From: Nocardiopsis composta
Lineage (GTDB): Bacteria; Actinomycetota; Actinomycetes; Streptosporangiales; Streptosporangiaceae
Direction of reading: 5' to 3'
DNA: 64,000 bases
NCBI RefSeq assembly: GCF_014200805.1
Contig: NZ_JACHDB010000002.1
Coordinates: 1 to 64,000 of the forward strand
A model generated the notes under the pieces. That model worked only from the letters and a program-made list of their open reading frames with translations, did no database searches and was not told the DNA's origin. Position numbers and translations under genes: made by a program. Below, piece after piece: positions 36,774 through 46,957 of the stretch; the stretch's first letter is position 1; each line of letters starts with the position of its first letter.

Positions 36774-39638
36774 ATGGCCCACCACGTTCGACGCAGGACC
36801 GCCGCCGCGCTGGCGGTCATCTGCGCGACCTCACTCGCCGCCGCCCCGGCGGCCGCAGCCGACGGCCCGGACGCCGCGGCCCTGATGGCCGCGGTCGAGG
36901 ACCACTGCGGCGAGAACGGCTGCCACGACATCCTCCCGCCCGGCCAGAACGGCAACGCCACCCTGGTCGACATCCTGGGCAACCAGCTGTTCGGCACCCG
37001 CCCGGCGCACTCCTCCGACCAGCTGGACATGTACGACGACCTGCTCCACGACTACCAAGGGCTGGACGACGCCGGGCTCGACTCCTACTTCATGGACGCC
37101 TCGTTCGGCGTCGCCGAGGGCGACGTCGGCCGCGAGTACAGCCCCCGCGACGACGTGAGCATCATCCGCGACGACTCCTACGGCGTGCCGCACATCTACG
37201 GCGAGACCCGCGAGGGCACCATGTTCGGCGCCGGGTACGCCGTCGCCGAGGACCGGCTCTTCCTCATGGACGTGCTGCGCAACCTGGGCCGCGGCGAGCT
37301 CACCCCGTTCGCCGGCGGGGCCGAGGGCAACCGCTCCTTCGAGCAGATGCTGTGGAGCACCGCCCCCTACACCGAAGAGGACAAGCAGGCCCAGATCGAC
37401 CGGGTCGCCGCCTCCGGCGAGCGCGGCGCGCAGGCGCTGGCCGACGTCGACGCCTACATCGAGGGCATCAACGCCTACATCGACGCCTCCCAGGAGCGCA
37501 ACGACTACCCCGGCGAGTACGTGCTGACCGGCCACAAGAACGCGGTCACCCAGGAAGGCGAGATCGAGCACTTCAAGCCCACCGACATCGTCGGCATCGC
37601 CTCGATGGTCGGCGCGCTGTTCGGCGGCGGGGGCGGCGGCGAGGTGCAGTCCGCCGTCATCAAGCTCGCCTTCCAGAACCAGTACGGCGAGGAGAAGGGC
37701 GCCGAGCTCTGGCAGGCCTGGCGGATGGAGAACGACCCCGAGGCCACGGTCACCGTGGACGGCGACTTCCCCTACTCCGGCACTCCCGAGGACCCGGTCG
37801 GCCAGGTGCTGCCGGACGAGGGCTCGGTCGAGCCCTACGACATCGTCCACGACGAGCAGGGCTCGGCCGGCGGCGACGGGTCCGCCCAGGCCGCCGCGTC
37901 GCAGCAGAGCACCGCCGAGGGCGACGAGCAGGTCTCCGACCTCCCGGAGGAGGACCGGGCCGACCTGGAGGCCAAGGCCGAGGAGGGCGACCTGGAGGCG
38001 GCCGAGGGCATCTTCAACGAGGGCGTCCTCCCCGCCGACCTGGCCGAGCCGCGCGGCATGTCCAACGCGCTGCTGGTCTCCGGCGAGCACACCGCCAGCG
38101 GCCACCCGGTCGCCGTCATGGGGCCGCAGACCGGCTACTTCTCCCCGCAGCTGCTCATGGTCCAGGAGCTGCAGGGCCCCGGGATCAGCGCCCGCGGCGC
38201 CTCCTTCCCCGGGACCAGCTTCTACGTGCAGATGGGGCGCGGCACCGACTACGCCTGGAGCGCCACCTCCGCCGGGCAGGACATCACCGACACCTTCGCC
38301 GTCGACCTGTGCGAACCGGACGGCTCCGACCCCGACACCTCCTCCCGCGGCTACATCGCCCAGGACGGCTCCTGCACCGGGTTCGAGGAGCTGACCGTGG
38401 AGAACGCCTGGGAGCCCACGGTGGCCGACCAGACGCCGGCCGGCTCCTACCGGCTCACCGCGCTGCGCTCGGAGTTCGGCCTGGTCGAGTCGTTCGCCAC
38501 GGTGGACGGCGACCCGGTCGCCTTCGTCCAGCGCCGCTCCACCTACATGCGCGAGGTGGACTCGATCATCGGCTTCCAGAAGTTCAACGAACCGGAGACC
38601 ATCACCTCGGCCGAGGAGTTCCAGAAGGCCGCCGGCGACATCGGCTACGCCTTCAACTGGCACTACGCCGACGCCGAGGAGATCGCGTTCATGAACTCCG
38701 GGGCCAACCCGGTCCGCGCCGAGGGCACCGACCCCAACCTGCCGATCGCCGCCGGCTCCGAGGCGGGCTGGCAGGGCTGGAACCCCGAGGACAACGGGGC
38801 CGACTACACCCCGCTCGAACAGCACCCCAACACCGTCGGCCAGGACTACCTGGTCAACTGGAACAACAAGGTCGGCCGCGGCTACACCGCCGGCTGGGGC
38901 AGCGGGTCGGTGCACCGGGGCGATCTGCTCGACGGCCGGGTCTCCGCGCTCATCGAGGAGGGCCACGACTTCACCAAGTCCTCGCTGACCCGGGTGATGA
39001 TGGAGGCCGGCCACACCGACCTCCGCGGCGAGCAGGTGCTGCCGGTCCTGCTGCGCGCCCTGGAGGACGCCGACACCTCCGACCCGCAGGTGGCCGAGGC
39101 GGTGGCGGCGCTCACCGCCTGGGAGGAGGCCGGTGCGCCGCGCCGGGAGGCCGCGCGCGGCGACGGCTCCTACCAGCACGCCGAGGCGATCCGGATCATG
39201 GACGCCTGGTGGCCGCTGCTGGTCTCCGCCCAGTTCCAGCCGGGCCTGGGCGAGGGCCTCTACACCGAGCTGACCCGCGCGGTCCAGGTGGACGAGACGC
39301 CGTTCGGCGACGGGGGGCACAAGGGCTCCGCCTACCAGTACGGCTGGTGGTCCTACGTGGACAAGGACCTCCGCTCGGTGCTCGGGGAGGAGGTCGAGGG
39401 GCCGCTGGGCGAGCAGTACTGCGGCGCCGGCGACGCGGAGGAGTGCCGCACCCTGCTCGTCGACACCCTCGCCGACGCGGCCGCCACCCCGGCCGAGGAG
39501 ATCTATCCGGGCGGCGACCAGGTGGCCGCGGACACCGTGGTGCACCAGCCGCTCGGCGGGATCAACATGTGGCCGATCGCCTGGCAGAACCGCCCCACCT
39601 ACCAGCAGGTGGTCGAGTTCGAGGGAGGGCGCGGCTGA
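36774..39638 (+). CDS. Secreted penicillin-acylase-family amidase
   Basis: A 954-residue N-terminal-nucleophile hydrolase. ATG 36774 gives a signal peptide (residues ~1-30). The alpha part contains DVSIIRDDSYGVPHIYGET and GYAVAEDRLFLMDVLRNLG, the beta part starts at Ser430 in RGMSNALLVSG, the expected self-cleavage site and nucleophile, followed by VAVMGPQTGYFSP. Between them is an acidic, Ser/Gln-rich spacer (~350-415). Substrate unknown: penicillin, N-acyl-homoserine lactone or another acyl amide. A 15-bp hairpin (39643-39675) follows. Confidence 0.88.
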   Translation: MAHHVRRRTAAALAVICATSLAAAPAAAADGPDAAALMAAVEDHCGENGCHDILPPGQNGNATLVDILGNQLFGTRPAHSSDQLDMYDDLLHDYQGLDDAGLDSYFMDASFGVAEGDVGREYSPRDDVSIIRDDSYGVPHIYGETREGTMFGAGYAVAEDRLFLMDVLRNLGRGELTPFAGGAEGNRSFEQMLWSTAPYTEEDKQAQIDRVAASGERGAQALADVDAYIEGINAYIDASQERNDYPGEYVLTGHKNAVTQEGEIEHFKPTDIVGIASMVGALFGGGGGGEVQSAVIKLAFQNQYGEEKGAELWQAWRMENDPEATVTVDGDFPYSGTPEDPVGQVLPDEGSVEPYDIVHDEQGSAGGDGSAQAAASQQSTAEGDEQVSDLPEEDRADLEAKAEEGDLEAAEGIFNEGVLPADLAEPRGMSNALLVSGEHTASGHPVAVMGPQTGYFSPQLLMVQELQGPGISARGASFPGTSFYVQMGRGTDYAWSATSAGQDITDTFAVDLCEPDGSDPDTSSRGYIAQDGSCTGFEELTVENAWEPTVADQTPAGSYRLTALRSEFGLVESFATVDGDPVAFVQRRSTYMREVDSIIGFQKFNEPETITSAEEFQKAAGDIGYAFNWHYADAEEIAFMNSGANPVRAEGTDPNLPIAAGSEAGWQGWNPEDNGADYTPLEQHPNTVGQDYLVNWNNKVGRGYTAGWGSGSVHRGDLLDGRVSALIEEGHDFTKSSLTRVMMEAGHTDLRGEQVLPVLLRALEDADTSDPQVAEAVAALTAWEEAGAPRREAARGDGSYQHAEAIRIMDAWWPLLVSAQFQPGLGEGLYTELTRAVQVDETPFGDGGHKGSAYQYGWWSYVDKDLRSVLGEEVEGPLGEQYCGAGDAEECRTLLVDTLADAAATPAEEIYPGGDQVAADTVVHQPLGGINMWPIAWQNRPTYQQVVEFEGGRG

Positions 39639-39642
39639 GCCC

Positions 39643-39675
39643 GGCCCCGGACCGGCCCGCGGCCGGTCCGGGGCC
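39643..39675 (+). terminator. Perfect 15-bp hairpin terminator
   Basis: GGCCCCGGACCGGCC (39643-39657) pairs with 39661-39675 around CGC, five bases after the amidase stop codon. Confidence 0.75.
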
Positions 39676-39822
39676 GGTCCGGGGCACCCGGCGGCGGCCC
39701 CGTTCTTCCAGGGGTCTCTGCCAGGCGTCCGCAAAGCCGGGCCGATAACACGCCGGGAAGACGTGTGGCCGAACGAGGGCGCGGGGTACCTTAGGGGTAT
39801 CCCGCAGGACGGGAGGCCGCAT

Positions 39823-40263
39823 ATGCCGCTGTGGATCCTCTGGATCGTCGCCGCCGTCGCCCTCGGTATCGCCGAGGCCCTCACCCTCACTCTGTCACTC
39901 GGCCTGCTCGCCGTCGCGGCCCTGGTCGCCGCGGTCGTCGGGGCGCTCGGCATGGGGGTCGCCGCACAGGTGATCGCCTTCGTCGTCGCATCGGCCGCGG
40001 GGGTGCTGGTGGTCCGCCCCATCGCCCGCCGCCACCTGCGCCAGCCGCCGCTGCTGGCCTCGGGCACCGCCGCGCTGATCGGCAAGTCCGGTGTGGTCCT
40101 CGAAGAGGTCACCGGGGACCACGGGCTGATCAAGCTCTCCGGAGAGGAGTGGTCCGCCCGCGCCCTCGACGAGGAGCACGTCATCCCCGCCGGAACGCAC
40201 GTGGACGTGATGGAGATCGACGGGGCGACCGCCGTCGTGTACCCCCGCGAGGCCCTGCCGTGA
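39823..40263 (+). CDS. NfeD-like membrane protein
   Basis: A 146-residue protein: two or three hydrophobic segments (residues 3-70) followed by an OB-fold NfeD domain (ALIGKSGVVLEEVTGDHGLIKLSGEEWSARAL, quoted by its ends). NfeD proteins pair with SPFH proteins, and the next gene is one; the two probably form a membrane microdomain complex. The ATG at 39823 lies in atATGCC after GGGAGG. Confidence 0.88.
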   Translation: MPLWILWIVAAVALGIAEALTLTLSLGLLAVAALVAAVVGALGMGVAAQVIAFVVASAAGVLVVRPIARRHLRQPPLLASGTAALIGKSGVVLEEVTGDHGLIKLSGEEWSARALDEEHVIPAGTHVDVMEIDGATAVVYPREALP

Positions 40264-40321
40264 CCGCCGGCCAGGCGCCCCGCCCGACCCGCAGATCCGA
40301 CTCGCAGGGCAGGTAGAGACC

Positions 40322-41413
40322 ATGGGACCAGAAATCCTGTTCATCGTCCTGGCGGCCCTCGTGGTGCTCCTCGTGGTCTCCACGGTGCGGATCGTTCCGC
40401 AGGCGCGCGCCTACAACATCGAGCGCTTCGGCCGCTACCAGCGCACCCTCCAGCCCGGGCTGAACTTCATCATCCCGTTCGTGGACCGGGTCAACACCAA
40501 GTACGACCTGCGCGAGCAGGTGTTCTCCTCCCGGCCCCAGCCGGTCATCACCGAGGACAACCTGGTCGTCAACATCGACACGGTGCTCTACTACCAGATC
40601 ACCGACCCCCGGGCGGCCGCCTACGAGGTCGCCAACTACCTGCAGGCCATCGACCAGCTCACCGTCACCACGCTGCGCAACGTCATCGGCGGGATGGACC
40701 TGGAGCGCACCCTCACCTCCCGCGAGGAGATCAACACCCGGCTGCGCAGCGTGCTGGACGAGGCCACCGGCAAGTGGGGCATCCGCGCCAACCGGGTCGA
40801 GATCAAGGCGATCGACCCGCCGCCCTCCATCAAGGAGGCGATGGAGAAGCAGATGCGGGCCGAGCGGGACAAGCGCGCGGTCATCCTGCACGCCGAGGGC
40901 GAGCGGCAGTCCCGCATCCTCACCGCCGAGGGCGCCCGCCAGCAGGCCATCCTGGAGGCCCAGGGCGACCAGCAGGCGCGCATCCTGCGCGCCGACGGCG
41001 AGGCGCAGGCGGTCGAGCGGGTCTTCCGGGCGGTGCACCAGAACGACGCCGACCCCAAGCTCCTCGCCTACAAGTACCTGGAGACCCTGCCGCACCTGGC
41101 CAACGGCGAGGGCAACACGTTCTGGGTGATCCCCGGCGAGCTCACCTCGGCGATCCAGAACGTCACCAAGGCATTCTCCGGCGAGGCCGGCGGGTCGGCC
41201 TCCGGGCCGCCGTCCGAGGGCGACGGCCGGCGGGCGGACGGCGAACTGGAGGACACCGGCACCCCGGAGCTCACCTCCGGCGACGACGGGGCGCGGGTCG
41301 CCGCCGAGCAGGCCGCGGAGAGCGCGGCCGCGGCGGTGGCCAACGCCCGCCAGGCGGCCGAGGCCGCGGCGGCCGGCGGCTCCGTCCCCGAGCAGGGGCG
41401 AACCGGGGAGTGA
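40322..41413 (+). CDS. SPFH/band-7 protein (QmcA/stomatin-like)
   Basis: A 363-residue protein with one N-terminal membrane helix, the SPFH domain (VRIVPQARAYNIERFGRYQ, LQPGLNFIIPFVDRV, ITEDNLVVNIDTVLYYQI), a charged coiled coil (MEKQMRAERDKRAVI, GERQSRILTAEGARQQ) and an Ala-rich tail. Such proteins form rings or rafts on the membrane and can guard FtsH-type proteases. Likely co-transcribed with the NfeD gene (58 bases between). A hairpin (41418-41451) separates it from the convergent gene. Confidence 0.92.
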   Translation: MGPEILFIVLAALVVLLVVSTVRIVPQARAYNIERFGRYQRTLQPGLNFIIPFVDRVNTKYDLREQVFSSRPQPVITEDNLVVNIDTVLYYQITDPRAAAYEVANYLQAIDQLTVTTLRNVIGGMDLERTLTSREEINTRLRSVLDEATGKWGIRANRVEIKAIDPPPSIKEAMEKQMRAERDKRAVILHAEGERQSRILTAEGARQQAILEAQGDQQARILRADGEAQAVERVFRAVHQNDADPKLLAYKYLETLPHLANGEGNTFWVIPGELTSAIQNVTKAFSGEAGGSASGPPSEGDGRRADGELEDTGTPELTSGDDGARVAAEQAAESAAAAVANARQAAEAAAAGGSVPEQGRTGE

Positions 41414-41417
41414 CCGC

Positions 41418-41451
41418 CCCGGGGCCGCGCGGAAGGCCGCGCGGCCCCGGG
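41418..41451. terminator. Bidirectional terminator, 15-bp hairpin
   Basis: CCCGGGGCCGCGCGG (41418-41432) pairs with 41437-41451 around AAGG. It lies between the convergent SPFH and quinone-reductase genes and could end both transcripts. Confidence 0.75.
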
Positions 41452-41458
41452 AGGCGGG

Positions 41459-42439
41459 TCAGTCGCGGGTGCGCAGCACCAGCTTGCCGGTGGTGCTGCG
41501 GGAGGCGAGGTCCTGCTGGGCGCGGGCGGCCTCGGCCAGCGGGTAGCGGCCGCCGATGCGCACCTCCAGGTCGCCGGCGCCGATCATGCCGAACACCGCG
41601 GCGGCCCGGTCCAGCAGCTCGGCGCGGTCCGCGGTGTAGTGCGCCAGCGAGGGCCGGGTGAGGAACAGCGCGCCGGCCCCGTTCAGCCGCTGCGGGTCGA
41701 ACGGCGGGACCGGGCCGCTGGACTGGCCGAACAGCACCAGCATGCCGCGCCGGCGCAGCGCGCCCAGACTGGCCTCGAAGGTCGAGGCGCCCACCCCGTC
41801 GTAGACCACCGGGACGCCCTCCCCGCCGGTCAGCCCGCGCACTGCCGCCGCGACGTCGGCGTCCGGCTCGTCGTACCGGATGACCTCGTCGGCCCCGGCG
41901 GCGCGGGCCAGCTCCTCCTTGGCCGCGGTGGAGACGGTGCCGATCACCCGCGCCCCGCGGAGCTTGGCCATCTGCACCAGCAGCAGGCCGGTGCCGCCGG
42001 CGGCGGCGTGCACCAGCACCGTGTCGCCGGCGCGGACCGGGTAGGTGGAATGCGTCAGATAGTGCGCGGTCATCCCCTGCAGCAGCACGGCCGCGGCCTG
42101 CTCGGCGCCGACCCCCTCGGGCACCGGCACCACCCGGTCGGCGCGGACCACCGCCCGCTCGGCGTAGCCGCCCGGCTCCCCGGTCCAGCCCACCGGCTGC
42201 CCCACGTCCAGGCCGGTGACGCCCGCGCCGACAGCGGCGACGGTGCCCGCGGCCTCCACGCCGGGGGTCAGCGGCATCGGCATCGGGTACAGGCCGCTGC
42301 GCTGGTAGATGTCGATGAAGTTGACGCCGGCCGCCGCCACGTCCACGGCCACCTGGCCCGGGCCGGGTTCCGGCGGGTCGGTCTCGGTGAGCCGGAGCAC
42401 CTCCGGCCCGCCCGGCTCGTCGATGGTGATCGCGCGCAT
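41459..42439 (-). CDS. Quinone oxidoreductase, zeta-crystallin/QOR family
   Basis: A 326-residue NADPH-dependent medium-chain reductase. Motifs: GVNFIDIYQRSGLYPMPMPL, PGVEAAGTVAAVGAGV, the Rossmann turn VLVHAAAGGTGLLLVQMAK, and GASTFEASLGALRRRGMLVLFG. The zinc ligands of alcohol dehydrogenases are absent, as in QOR. It reduces quinones by one electron in well-studied relatives. It follows the kinase gene on the same strand, separated by the long hairpin at 42487-42550. Confidence 0.92.
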   Translation of the reverse strand: MRAITIDEPGGPEVLRLTETDPPEPGPGQVAVDVAAAGVNFIDIYQRSGLYPMPMPLTPGVEAAGTVAAVGAGVTGLDVGQPVGWTGEPGGYAERAVVRADRVVPVPEGVGAEQAAAVLLQGMTAHYLTHSTYPVRAGDTVLVHAAAGGTGLLLVQMAKLRGARVIGTVSTAAKEELARAAGADEVIRYDEPDADVAAAVRGLTGGEGVPVVYDGVGASTFEASLGALRRRGMLVLFGQSSGPVPPFDPQRLNGAGALFLTRPSLAHYTADRAELLDRAAAVFGMIGAGDLEVRIGGRYPLAEAARAQQDLASRSTTGKLVLRTRD

Positions 42440-42486
42440 ACCGTCTCCGTTTCCCGCCGGCTCCGGGGCTCCCGCCCCGCTCCCGG

Positions 42487-42550
42487 CGATGATCTCGGTG
42501 CTCCGGGGTCGTCAAAGAGCCTTTATAGCCCCGGAGCGCCGAGATCATCG
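42487..42550. repeat. 22-bp hairpin element with CGATGATCT ends
   Basis: Arms 42487-42508 and 42529-42550 pair over 22 bp with one T-G wobble, around a 20-base loop. The outer ends read CGATGATCTCGG and its complement. A second element with the same outer nine bases lies at 58961-59024. It sits after the kinase gene and can act as its terminator. Confidence 0.7.
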
Positions 42551-42575
42551 AGGAGGGGAGGCGCTTGACGGCGCC

Positions 42576-44711
<2,136 letters not shown>

Positions 44712-44810
44712 AGTGTCGAAGTCCTTCGTGGATCGCGCGATTCGCCGTCACAGAGTACCGATGAGCCGCCCGCCCCGGCATCCGGGATCGGCCACGGTCC
44801 GCTACCATGG

Positions 44811-44822
44811 GAACACGTGTTC
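44811..44822. promoter_or_regulatory. LexA-like SOS box
   Basis: GAACACGTGTTC is a perfect palindrome matching the Gram-positive LexA consensus GAAC-N4-GTTC. It lies directly after a possible -10 (TACCAT, 44803-44808), where LexA would block transcription of the gene at 44883. The call rests on the consensus match and position. Confidence 0.5.
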
Positions 44823-44882
44823 GAACGCCTGCCCTTCCCCGCAGGCCTGCCCGTCGTGTACAGGTACGTGAGGAGGATGGCG

Positions 44883-45155
44883 GTGTCCGCTGTGTACGGT
44901 GTCCGGATCGACGTCGTCGAGGAGGACGGCAGACCGGTGCGCTTCACCTGGAACGGGCGGGTCTACGCGGTGCGCCGGGTGATCGACCACTGGGTGACGC
45001 TCCGCGCCGACCACGTCGCGGCCGCAGGCGGCCAGGGGGTCCCGCAGCGCCGCCACTGGCGGATCGAGGCCGGCTCGGACCGCTCCCCGGGGATCTTCGA
45101 GCTCCGCTACGAGAGCCTGGGCGAGGAGTGGACCCTGGCCAGAGTGGTGGAGTGA
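44883..45155 (+). CDS. DUF6504-like protein, possible SOS gene
   Basis: I chose GTG 44883 because AGGAGG lies at 44871-44876 with ideal spacing; longer starts (44817, 44877) are possible. The 90-residue product (VRIDVVEEDGRPVRFTWNGR, YAVRRVIDHWVTL, ESLGEEWTLARVVE) resembles short proteins often found near error-prone polymerases in actinobacteria. This fits the LexA-like box upstream. No polymerase gene is next to it here. A 9-bp hairpin (45157-45177) follows. Confidence 0.65.
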   Translation: MSAVYGVRIDVVEEDGRPVRFTWNGRVYAVRRVIDHWVTLRADHVAAAGGQGVPQRRHWRIEAGSDRSPGIFELRYESLGEEWTLARVVE

Positions 45156-45156
45156 G

Positions 45157-45177
45157 CGCGCGCCCGCCGGGCGCGCG
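45157..45177. terminator. 9-bp hairpin between convergent genes
   Basis: CGCGCGCCC (45157-45165) pairs with GGGCGCGCG (45169-45177) around GCC, between the DUF6504-like gene and the F420-dependent oxidoreductase gene. Confidence 0.6.
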
Positions 45178-45194
45178 GCGGAGCCCCGCGCGGT

Positions 45195-46214
45195 TCAGCC
45201 CAGCACCATGTCCCGCAGCGCGCGCAGGGTGGGTTCGTCGCGCACCCCGGCCACCAGCAGCGTGCCGACCGGGGAGGCGCGCCAGGCGGCCAGCCGCTCG
45301 GCGATCCGGGGGAGCGGCCCGGCCAGGGTGAGGCCGTCGGCGAGCTCGTCCGGCACCGCCTCGACCGCCTCGGCCCGGCGCCCGGCCAGGAAGAGCTCCT
45401 GGACCTTGTGCGCCGCCTCCTCGAACCCCATCCGGACGAACACGTCGAGGTGGAAGTTGGTGCTCCGGGCCCCCATGCCGCCGATGTAGAAGGCGATCGG
45501 GGCCTTGGCGGCGCGCAGCGCGGCGGCGGTGTCGGGGTTCGGCAGCACGCTCACGGTGCAGGCGACGTCGAACCCCTCGGGCGCACCGGCCAGCGCGTCG
45601 GCGTACAGCCCCGGGCTGATCCGGGGGTGGTAGAACATCGGCACCCAGCCGTCGGCGATCTCCGCGGCCAGCGCGACGTTGCGCGGCCCCTCGGCGCCCA
45701 GGTAGACCGGGATGTCCGGGCGGAGCGGCCGGGTGATCGACTTCAGCGGCCGGCCCAGGCCGGCGCCGCCGGGCAGCGGCAGCGGGTAGTGCGGGCCGCC
45801 GCTGGTCACCGGGGCCTCCCGGCGCCACACCTGGCGCATGATGTCCAGGTACTCCCGGGTGCGCTGCAGCGGGCGCGGGAACGGCCGGCCGTACCACCCC
45901 TCCACCACCTGCGGCCCGGACACCCCGATGCCCAGCCGCAGCCGCCCGCCGGACAGGTGGTCCAGGGTGAGCGCGTGCATGGCGGTGGCCACCGGGGTGC
46001 GCGCCGAGATCTGCGCGATGGCGGTACCCAGCCCGATCCGCTCGGTCCGGGCCCCGTACCAGGTCAGCGGGGTGAAGGCGTCGGAGCCGTAGGCCTCGGC
46101 GGTCCACACCGAGTCGTAGCCGAGCGCTTCGGCCGCGCGGACCGTCGCGGTCGCGTCGTCCGCCCCGGCGCCCCAGTAGCCCAGGGCCAGGCCGATCCGC
46201 ATGTCCGTCGCCAT
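45195..46214 (-). CDS. LLM-class F420-dependent oxidoreductase
   Basis: A 339-residue luciferase-like barrel protein. Motifs: IGLALGYWGAG, AEALGYDSVWTAEAYGSDAFTPLTW, RIGLGTAIAQISARTP, LDHLSGGRLRLGIGVSGPQ. These fit the actinobacterial F420 branch (Rv3520c-like) rather than the FMN branch. Substrate unknown. Start could also be the Met at codon 5. Its presence supports an actinobacterial host that makes F420. Confidence 0.85.
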   Translation of the reverse strand: MATDMRIGLALGYWGAGADDATATVRAAEALGYDSVWTAEAYGSDAFTPLTWYGARTERIGLGTAIAQISARTPVATAMHALTLDHLSGGRLRLGIGVSGPQVVEGWYGRPFPRPLQRTREYLDIMRQVWRREAPVTSGGPHYPLPLPGGAGLGRPLKSITRPLRPDIPVYLGAEGPRNVALAAEIADGWVPMFYHPRISPGLYADALAGAPEGFDVACTVSVLPNPDTAAALRAAKAPIAFYIGGMGARSTNFHLDVFVRMGFEEAAHKVQELFLAGRRAEAVEAVPDELADGLTLAGPLPRIAERLAAWRASPVGTLLVAGVRDEPTLRALRDMVLG

Positions 46215-46283
46215 GGCGGCTCCCCTCGGTACACGGGCCTGCCGCGCATACTAGAACGCGTTTCAGTCCGGTGGAAGGGCCGG

Positions 46284-46631
46284 TCAGCTCCCGCCTCCGC
46301 CGCCGTCGCCGCCTCCCGCGCCGCCGCCGTCACCGCCGCCGAAGCCGCCGTCGCCACCGCCGCCGAACAGGCCGCCCCACCCGGAGCCGCCGTCACCGCC
46401 GCCGTTGAACAGGCCGCCCCGGTCGGACTGGTCGCCGCCGGAGCTCCCGGAGTCATGGCCGGCGACGTGACCGCCGCCGTAAGCGCCGCCGTCACCGGCG
46501 CCGGACCGGGCGCGCCGCGGCCGTCCGGCCGACCGGTCCGACGACCGGGAGGCCACCACCACGACGACGGCGATCACCGCGACGAACGCGAACAGCAGCG
46601 CCAAGGCGAGGAGTGCATAGAAGAGGCTCAT
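46284..46631 (-). CDS. Small membrane protein with Gly-rich tail
   Basis: A 115-residue protein: one N-terminal membrane helix (FYALLALALLFAFVAVIAVVVVVA) followed by a tail of Gly, Asp and Ser with repeated GGLFxGGGDGG units. No clear ribosome site. The tail is simple sequence, so codon bias alone may create the frame; the hydrophobic start argues that it is real. Function unknown. Confidence 0.45.
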   Translation of the reverse strand: MSLFYALLALALLFAFVAVIAVVVVVASRSSDRSAGRPRRARSGAGDGGAYGGGHVAGHDSGSSGGDQSDRGGLFNGGGDGGSGWGGLFGGGGDGGFGGGDGGGAGGGDGGGGGS

Positions 46632-46734
46632 ACGGGGGTCTTTCGAACTCGGGGGAGTTGCAGGGATGAAGGTATGCCCAGGAGAGGACGGTTCACGCGG
46701 CCCTTCCCGGTGAACGGCGGCCGGAACCGGCCGG

Positions 46735-46917
46735 TCCGCACCGGTATGAGATTCTGGAGGGCGGTGCGGACGGCAGGAACCCGGTGCGAGACCGGGGCGG
46801 ACCCGCCACTGTGACCGGGGAGCGAGCCCGCGACACTCGCCACTGCCGCGACGAGCGGTGGGAAGGCGGCGGGGGAGCACGGATCCGGGAGCCAGGACAC
46901 TGCGCGGCACCGAGACC
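46735..46917 (+). promoter_or_regulatory. Cobalamin riboswitch upstream of the chelatase gene
   Basis: Visible parts: GCCACTGTGACCGGGGAGCG (46805-46824), CGCCACTGCC with GGTGGGAAGGCGGC behind, and the B12 box GAGCCAGGACAC (46889-46900). It ends ~40 bases before the GTG at 46958. This is the second cobalamin riboswitch of the window and should control the chelatase subunit and probably cobO. Confidence 0.9.
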
Positions 46918-46957
46918 GGACCCATGGGCGTGGACTCCCAAGGAAGGACTGACCTGC

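Noticed and set aside
36831-40184. An 1117-codon minus-strand frame opposite the acylase and NfeD genes
   Set aside because: No family, Gly/Val/Leu/Arg-rich, and antisense to genes with clear domains and start signals.
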